A DNA stretch of 64,000 nucleotides from Spirochaetales bacterium (lineage in GTDB: Bacteria > Spirochaetota > Leptospiria > Leptospirales > Leptonemataceae). Both the position numbers and the translations under genes were made by a program. The notes beneath the pieces are model-generated. The model saw nothing but the letters and a program-made list of their open reading frames with translations, searched no databases and was not told the DNA's origin. The stretch spans positions 868,001 to 932,000 of the forward strand of contig JABTUL010000001.1 of the NCBI GenBank assembly GCA_015075425.1, read 5' to 3'. This document shows positions 58,805-64,000 of the stretch, in pieces; the first letter of the stretch is position 1, and every line of letters begins with the position of its first letter.

Positions 58805-60823
58805 TTATCCGGGTCGGGACTTCAGTCTTTCCAGTTCTTCCGGTGTGGCCACCAACCGGTAGGCCTTTTTGAGCGCTCTGCGCGCACTGGATTTTGTGGT
58901 TTGATCCATGGCCACGCCGTCCAGTTCAATGCGAAAACCATCGCCCTGAAGCAGAAAGCGTTCCCTTGCGTCCTTTGAACGAATGACTTCATACACTTCA
59001 ATGGGGGAGGCAATTCCTTTGTACTGGAATTCACCAAGAGGAAGGCACTCGAAATCATCTTTGATGAGGAGATAGGTTGACAGTGAGATGCATATCTTTC
59101 CTGGTTCGGCGCTGCCCTGGATGCGGTTGGCGGTATTGACCTGACTGCCGATTGCCGTATAGTCCAGTCGATGCTCGGACCCGAAATTTCCAACGGTGCA
59201 ATAGCCGGTATTCATTCCCATCCTCACACTGAGCTGAGCTGGCAATCCCCGATTCTGGAATTCATCATTGAGGGTGCTGAGCCGATCACGCATTTCCAGG
59301 GCCATGCGGGTGCACCGCAGGGCATGATCTTTATCGGTTGTGAATTCGGGATCTCCAAAAAAGACCATTATCGCATCGCCGATAAATTTATCTATCGTCC
59401 CGCCCCATTTCAGGGCAATTCTGCACATTTCATCCAGGTAAGTATTCAAAATATCTTTGGTAATCTCAGGATCCACACGTTCGGTCATGCGTGTGAAACC
59501 GACTATATCGCTAAAGAATACTGTTAGCTGAACTCTGCGGTGCTCCGACAGGATGGCGTGTTTTCCTGTAAAAATCTGGTTGAACAATTGTGGAGCCAGG
59601 TATTTGGAAAGCAGCGTGGTAATGCTGCTCAACTCTTTGGTCCGTGCAGCGACCTCACTTTCCAGATTGTGACGAGCTTGAAAGATTCTCTCCTGCATAC
59701 TTGCAAAGTGCTGGTAAAGGGATCCGATCTCATCGTGGCGCGAGCTATGTTTCTCTGACAGGTGGTCCGCGGTTCTTTTGTCCATCGCCCGCGATAGTTC
59801 TTCCAGAGGTATTATTAAAAGGCGATGGATCAGAAGGATGATTGCGGCCCACAGAACCAGAAGAGTTGCAATAAAAGCACTGAACACCATCAGCTCGGTT
59901 CGGGCGGCCGCCGCCAGTTCAAGGGAGCTGCGGGATAGATGCTGCAGGAGTTTTTGCTCGATTCGTTTGAGGTTGTCGCTCAAATCGGTAAAAGCATTCC
60001 ACCACGCATCAGCGGAAACGCTTTCAGGATGACTTAACAATTGCGCTTCAATATAGATAGCGCGGTTCTCTGTCAGTGCATCTTTTGCCTGTGAAGCGAG
60101 TTCTGTTAAGCCTCCCTGTTCCAGAAGCATGTGAAGCAGAAAGGAGTAACTCTGTCGCTGGGCTATAAGCCCAAGCGGCGCGGATGCATCGCGATTGCCG
60201 CGCAGGATGTCTGCATATCCCTGGGCCCTTTCCTGTCCCAGAGATTCTTTAATCCGCATCAAAACAATTTGGGCATTGATCAGGGAATTCAGCCGAGACG
60301 ACTGACTGCCGGAGGGTAATGCTTCCACGATCCGGGAGAATCGCTGGATGAAGGCCGTATAGAATCGATACGTTTCCTCCACCGTTACTTTTTTTCTGGA
60401 AATATCCGACCGCAATTTTTCAAGTTCAAAACGCTGGTTGAGCAGTTCGAGCAACCTGTCGCGGTGTCCCCTGACCGCGCCGCCCACTTCAGGATCAGAA
60501 AGGAATAGATGCAGTACGCGCAAGCGGGTGTCCGTCTGGAAACGTTCTTGTTCGAGCAGGGATCGGTTTTCCTGATTGAGCAAAAAGCCGGAGGACAGGC
60601 CCCGTTCTCTTTGCAGGCTGTGTATCAAATCACTGACCAGAGTTACTGCCCCGCTCATTTTCTGTAGCTCATGCATCCGCCGACTTTCCAAGATCCGCTT
60701 CTGTATTTCCGGTACGGTCAGTAGGGCTCCCAGGGCAAAAAGCGGCAAAAGGAGCAAGCTGATCTTGTATTTGATGGAGAGGCGGAAGGGAAGCTGCAGT
60801 CGGGCAAACAATCGGGGTAACAT
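58805..60823 (-). CDS. NIT-HAMP class III adenylate cyclase
   Basis: A 672-residue membrane receptor cyclase. A first span (YKISLLLLPLFALGALLTV), a NIT-like periplasmic sensor (about 50-300, with LQRERGLSSGFLL), a second span (about 312-335), a HAMP linker, a coiled coil, and a class III catalytic domain (about 435-610). The metal Asp residues are in VFFSDIVGFT and FIGDAIM; Lys in IDKFIGD selects adenine; the Asn and Arg are in VNTANRIQ. The NIT domain senses nitrate or nitrite in known proteins, so cAMP output could depend on these. Ligand is not proven. Confidence 0.9.
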   Translation of the reverse strand: MLPRLFARLQLPFRLSIKYKISLLLLPLFALGALLTVPEIQKRILESRRMHELQKMSGAVTLVSDLIHSLQRERGLSSGFLLNQENRSLLEQERFQTDTRLRVLHLFLSDPEVGGAVRGHRDRLLELLNQRFELEKLRSDISRKKVTVEETYRFYTAFIQRFSRIVEALPSGSQSSRLNSLINAQIVLMRIKESLGQERAQGYADILRGNRDASAPLGLIAQRQSYSFLLHMLLEQGGLTELASQAKDALTENRAIYIEAQLLSHPESVSADAWWNAFTDLSDNLKRIEQKLLQHLSRSSLELAAAARTELMVFSAFIATLLVLWAAIILLIHRLLIIPLEELSRAMDKRTADHLSEKHSSRHDEIGSLYQHFASMQERIFQARHNLESEVAARTKELSSITTLLSKYLAPQLFNQIFTGKHAILSEHRRVQLTVFFSDIVGFTRMTERVDPEITKDILNTYLDEMCRIALKWGGTIDKFIGDAIMVFFGDPEFTTDKDHALRCTRMALEMRDRLSTLNDEFQNRGLPAQLSVRMGMNTGYCTVGNFGSEHRLDYTAIGSQVNTANRIQGSAEPGKICISLSTYLLIKDDFECLPLGEFQYKGIASPIEVYEVIRSKDARERFLLQGDGFRIELDGVAMDQTTKSSARRALKKAYRLVATPEELERLKSRPG

Positions 60824-61017
60824 GGATAGGGATAATCCGGGATGAGGATCTCCGGAATTTCTATGATTTAGATCATACGATCAGATTTTTTGTCCAGGGA
60901 CTGGATTTTGGCCGTAAAAGCGGATTTCTTTTGGCCCGGACTTCCGGCTCTTCTCTCTGGAGTATTATTTTGCGCCGATACTAATTCAGACAGTTCTAAA
61001 AGGCCGGGGACACGCTG
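60824..61017. promoter_or_regulatory. Divergent intergenic region with inverted repeat
   Basis: These 194 bases separate the NIT-cyclase and the antiporter genes. ATGAT-TTAG-ATCAT (60863-60876) is a 5-base inverted repeat near the cyclase start. No coding frame is seen. Both promoters must lie here. Confidence 0.3.
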
Positions 61018-62694
61018 ATGCATCATGAGCAAACCATTCTTACAGACATGGCCCTGGGTATCATGTTTGCCGTGGCCGCAGCTATTGTAGCCCGTTTTTT
61101 CAAACAGCCCTTACTTCTGGGCTATGTGGGCGGAGGCATTCTGCTGAGCCACCACATGGGTCTGTCGCTGGTAAAAAGTGAGGAATCCATCAAGCTCATT
61201 TCGGAAATGGGGCTCATTTTTCTGCTCTTTATTATAGGTCTGGAGATCAATCTGCGTGAACTGGCGCGGATGGGCCGCTCCATGATTGGCCTGGGACTCA
61301 GCCAATTTGCCCTGTCCGTTGCGATTGGGCTCCTTGTCTTTCAGTTGCTGGGGGACTTTCTGCCGGCCGGACAGTTCGGGATACTGTACCTGGCGATCGC
61401 TTCTTCTTTGAGCTCCACTTTGATTGTGGTAAAACTCTTACAGGATAAGTTTGAAACCAAAACTCTGGGCGGTCGCCTGACCATAGGCATACTCATTTTT
61501 CAGGATATCTGGGCCATTCTGTTTATGGGGATCCAGCCCAATCTGGAACAGCCGGACCCGATAAAAATCGCTCAGTCTATCGGAGCCGTCGTCGTTCTCA
61601 TCGGGATTGCCTTTCTGGCCAGCAGGTTCCTGCTCTCCCGACTATTTTCCTGGGCTGCCCGGGCACCGGAACTTATTTTGCTTTCATCTATAGCCTGGTG
61701 TTTTCTCGTCAGTGGCGTTGCCCAGAAGCTGGGTCTGTCCATGGAGATGGGAGCTTTGATTGCCGGTTTGAGCATTGCCGCCTTCCCTTATGGCAATGAT
61801 GTGATCTCCAAACTCGGTGGTGTTCGCGATTTTTTTGTAACGCTTTTCTTTGTAGCTCTGGGCATGCAAATACCGGTACCCGGCATGACTACGATTGGCA
61901 TTTCTGGATTCCTGCTCCTTTACATTTTTGCCAACAGGTTGCTGACGATTGTGCCTGTTGCCGTGGCTCTGGGCAATGGCCTGCGCGCGGGCTTTCTGAC
62001 CGCGCTGAATCTCTCTCAGATCAGCGAATTTTCCCTGGTGATTTTAGCGCTGGGCGTGGGTTACGGTCACATTGACTCCGGACTTTCCGCAACTGTACTC
62101 TCTGCGATGATTTTGACGTCCGTAGTATCCACCTATGTAATCAATTTTAATGAAAAAATCGCTTCGTTTTTTATGCGTTACTTTGCGAAAACAGGTTTAC
62201 GCGACACGCCCACACATACAGAATCCGGTCCTGATGGGCACGCCCATGAAGCGGATATCGTTGTGCTCGGGTATTTTCGCATTGCCCGGGCTTTTCTTGA
62301 GCGGCTCAAGCAGGAAAAGCCGGAACTCTGCGGGCGAACTCTTATAGTGGATTTTAATGTTGCTCTTTCCAAAAAACTGGAGGCTGAGGGATTTCAGTGG
62401 GCCTACGGGGATTTATCCCACCCTGAGACTCTCTCTCACTGTGGCATTGAATCGGCTCGTGTAATTGTCTGCACCATTTCTGATACTTTCCTCAAAGGAA
62501 TCACAACCCGGCGACTGCTACAGAATCTAAAACAACTGGCCCCGGGAGCGCGGATCGTCATGGTCGGAGAAGAGAAGGTGGACCGCGACGATTTGCTCGC
62601 GCTGGGCGCTTCTGATGTCCTCGTTGCCGGGGAAGTGGCCGGGCAGGGGCTATTCGGGATGGTCCAGGATGGGCTGCGACTGGAGGCACATTGA
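61018..62694 (+). CDS. CPA2 cation:proton antiporter with NAD-binding (TrkA-N) domain
   Basis: A 558-residue KefB/YbaL-like membrane protein. About 12 spans to residue 385 (GYVGGGILLSHHMGLSL, FLLFIIGLEINLRELARMG, LILFQDIWA-type region), then a cytosolic Rossmann-like TrkA-N domain (about 410-545; IVVLGYFRIARAFLERL, LIVDFNVALSKKLE). It exchanges K+ or Na+ for H+ to control pH and turgor. The nucleotide site reads GYFRIA rather than the usual GxGxxG, so binding may be weak. gpsA follows at 45 bases. Confidence 0.9.
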   Translation: MHHEQTILTDMALGIMFAVAAAIVARFFKQPLLLGYVGGGILLSHHMGLSLVKSEESIKLISEMGLIFLLFIIGLEINLRELARMGRSMIGLGLSQFALSVAIGLLVFQLLGDFLPAGQFGILYLAIASSLSSTLIVVKLLQDKFETKTLGGRLTIGILIFQDIWAILFMGIQPNLEQPDPIKIAQSIGAVVVLIGIAFLASRFLLSRLFSWAARAPELILLSSIAWCFLVSGVAQKLGLSMEMGALIAGLSIAAFPYGNDVISKLGGVRDFFVTLFFVALGMQIPVPGMTTIGISGFLLLYIFANRLLTIVPVAVALGNGLRAGFLTALNLSQISEFSLVILALGVGYGHIDSGLSATVLSAMILTSVVSTYVINFNEKIASFFMRYFAKTGLRDTPTHTESGPDGHAHEADIVVLGYFRIARAFLERLKQEKPELCGRTLIVDFNVALSKKLEAEGFQWAYGDLSHPETLSHCGIESARVIVCTISDTFLKGITTRRLLQNLKQLAPGARIVMVGEEKVDRDDLLALGASDVLVAGEVAGQGLFGMVQDGLRLEAH

Positions 62695-62739
62695 TTTTTT
62701 TGCCGTTGACCCCGGCGGGCAGGAGATCCTCTCTGGGTT

Positions 62740-63741
62740 ATGAAAGTTGCTGTACTCGGATCGGGAACCTTTGGCACGGCTCTGGCATCCGTTCTGGCCG
62801 ATAAGGCCAATGAAACCTGGATCTGGACGCGCCGTGAAGATCAGGCAGCGGACATCAACGAGCGTCATGAAAATACGCGCTACCTGCCGGGTCTCGCTTT
62901 ACCTCCGTCGCTCTTTGCTGCAACGGACATAGAAAGGGTGCTGTCTTCAGCGGATCTGGTGGTTGCTGCGATCCCCACCCAGTCCATCCACGGAGTTCTG
63001 GAAAGCTACAGTCGGTTTCTACCCCGTGATGTGCCGATTGTTGTGGCCGCCAAAGGTATTGAAGAAGGCCGCCTCCGGCTTGTCTGCGAAATCTTTGAGG
63101 AAGAGTTACCCGGTGCTTACCATAAGTATCTTACCTATTTGAGCGGCCCGAGTTTTGCCCGGGAAATCATCAAAAAAATCCCGACTGTCGTCTCCATTGC
63201 TTCGCACAACCAGGAGATGGCCCGCCGGGTTCAGGAAATCTTCTACCACAGTTACTTTCGAACCTACTGGACGGATGATGTAATCGGTGTTGAGGTGGGT
63301 GGTGCCCTGAAAAACGTTATTGCCATTGCTGCCGGAGTGAGTGACGGTCTTGGATTCGGTCACAATACCCGGGCTGCACTCATCACCCGCGGTCTGGCGG
63401 AAATCACAAGACTGGGAGTCCTGCGCGGAGCCCAGCCCACAACGTTTCTGGGCCTTGCCGGAATGGGAGATCTGGTCCTTACCTGCACCGGTGATCTTTC
63501 CCGCAATCGCACGGTGGGTATGAAACTGGGCCAGGGTCAGAAACTACCGGATATCCTGGAGGAAATGAAACAGGTGGCAGAAGGAGTTCCGACCACAAGA
63601 TCGGCTTACCAGCTGGCAGGCAAATTGGGCGTGGAGATGGCCATCACCACAGAAGTCTACCACCTGCTCTATGAAGGGAAAGATCCGCTGCAAGTTACCC
63701 GCGATCTCATGGGCCGGGAATTGAAGCAGGAGAAAATCTGA
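62740..63741 (+). CDS. gpsA: NAD(P)-dependent glycerol-3-phosphate dehydrogenase
   Basis: A 333-residue GpsA that makes glycerol-3-phosphate from DHAP for phospholipid synthesis. [18 protein letters not shown] is the NAD(P) motif. The substrate site has SGPSFAREI, the catalytic Lys in [17 protein letters not shown], and [14 protein letters not shown] is the second hallmark. Length is usual for the family. The GlpD-like gene at 10.8 kb runs the oxidative direction. Confidence 0.95.
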   Translation: MKVAVLGSGTFGTALASVLADKANETWIWTRREDQAADINERHENTRYLPGLALPPSLFAATDIERVLSSADLVVAAIPTQSIHGVLESYSRFLPRDVPIVVAAKGIEEGRLRLVCEIFEEELPGAYHKYLTYLSGPSFAREIIKKIPTVVSIASHNQEMARRVQEIFYHSYFRTYWTDDVIGVEVGGALKNVIAIAAGVSDGLGFGHNTRAALITRGLAEITRLGVLRGAQPTTFLGLAGMGDLVLTCTGDLSRNRTVGMKLGQGQKLPDILEEMKQVAEGVPTTRSAYQLAGKLGVEMAITTEVYHLLYEGKDPLQVTRDLMGRELKQEKI

Positions 63742-63745
63742 GCTT

Positions 63746-64000
63746 TCATTTATTCTCTTTCCGTCCGTTGCGCGCTACCTTCAGGCTGCGTGACCCTCTA
63801 AGAAACCAGACGATGATACAGAAAATATAGTAACCGGGCAGCGCGGTAAGCTGCTCTAAGATACGCTGGTCCAGGGTCAGCCCGAGGCTGATCGCCAGGA
63901 AGAAATAGATGAGCGTGGGGATGAGCAGGGCGCGCCGGTAATCCTGCTGAAACAAGAAGTAGCTGCCCAGAATGAAAATGAATGCTTTGAGCAGGGTGAA
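63746..64000 (-). CDS. Membrane protein, 5' end cut by the window edge
   Basis: The frame is open to the right edge. The visible C-terminal part has three hydrophobic segments (LLKAFIFILGSYFLF, LIPTLIYFFLAISLGL, GYYIFCIIVWFL) and a basic tail (RGSRSLKVARNGRKENK). It may be a small multi-span membrane protein or the end of a longer one. A TTG at 63955 could be an internal start but the hydrophobic part upstream is better kept. No family is recognised. Confidence 0.6.
   Translation of the reverse strand, partial: FTLLKAFIFILGSYFLFQQDYRRALLIPTLIYFFLAISLGLTLDQRILEQLTALPGYYIFCIIVWFLRGSRSLKVARNGRKENK

Noticed and set aside
1-64000. tRNA, rRNA, CRISPR or insertion sequence
   Set aside because: No cloverleaf, rRNA-like stretch, regularly spaced repeats, transposase motifs or long terminal repeats were recognised by eye; a covariance-model search was not possible.

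Overview
The window reads as a chromosomal segment of a spirochaete of the order Leptospirales (a Leptospira, Leptonema or Turneriella relative). The evidence is a spiro-SPASM gene, many spirochaete-style lipoproteins, a metX-metW pair, several class III adenylate cyclases, FecR-domain envelope proteins, and a 62-residue bacterial histone. Base composition is moderately GC-rich by eye and coding is dense. About 74 protein genes are packed in short operons, often with ATGA-type overlaps. I see no rRNA, tRNA, CRISPR array, insertion sequence or prophage, and no gene-free stretch longer than about 210 bases.

Layout. 1-6.8 kb: Nudix hydrolase (cut by the left edge), a histone-cupin-HAD operon on the minus strand, galE, a TPR lipoprotein, class I fructose-bisphosphate aldolase, carA and a tRNA-dihydrouridine synthase. 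6.8-12.5 kb: a PpiC-type lipoprotein, spiro-SPASM protein, SpsF-like and SpsG/PseG-like sugar genes, and a GlpD-like dehydrogenase. 12.5-23.2 kb: lipoprotein, CPBP protease, DegT-like protein, adenylate cyclase, manA, small envelope proteins, two methyltransferases, and a patatin phospholipase with a cyclic-nucleotide-binding domain.

23.2-29.6 kb is the most distinctive region: a bacterial microcompartment (BMC) locus of the sugar-phosphate-utilising kind. It has one trimer shell gene (divergent, overlapping a glutathione peroxidase gene), one hexamer gene and four pentamer genes. Its enzymes are triosephosphate isomerase, a CoA-acylating aldehyde dehydrogenase, an RpiB-like isomerase and deoxyribose-phosphate aldolase. 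The last three carry N-terminal extensions that look like encapsulation peptides. Deoxyribose-5-phosphate would be split to glyceraldehyde-3-phosphate and acetaldehyde, the acetaldehyde oxidised to acetyl-CoA, and the triose-phosphate passed to glycolysis. No phosphotransacylase or alcohol dehydrogenase is present in the window. The RpiB-like enzyme has Asp where the E. coli enzyme has its catalytic Cys.

29.6-41.5 kb: DUF4105 protein, tilS, a lipoprotein, an acyltransferase-CBS-HNH operon, a DMT transporter, and a surface-polysaccharide block (two glycosyltransferase-type genes, a STAS protein, UDP-glucuronate epimerase, O-antigen ligase, outer-membrane barrel). 41.6-48.8 kb: ECF sigma factor with two FecR-domain proteins ending at a strong terminator, then a Bfd-like ferredoxin, ExbB/ExbD, a membrane protein that may start at CTG, and metX-metW. 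48.8-64 kb: aspartic protease, OmpA protein, VOC protein, acyl-CoA dehydrogenase, ferrochelatase, RlpA-SPOR lipoprotein, small membrane proteins, thioredoxin-like lipoprotein, glycosyltransferase, NIT-HAMP adenylate cyclase, CPA2 antiporter, gpsA, and a membrane protein cut by the right edge.

Recurring themes are cAMP signalling (two cyclases and one predicted cyclic-nucleotide effector), envelope building, and triose/glycerol-phosphate metabolism (aldolase, TPI, GlpD-like, GpsA).
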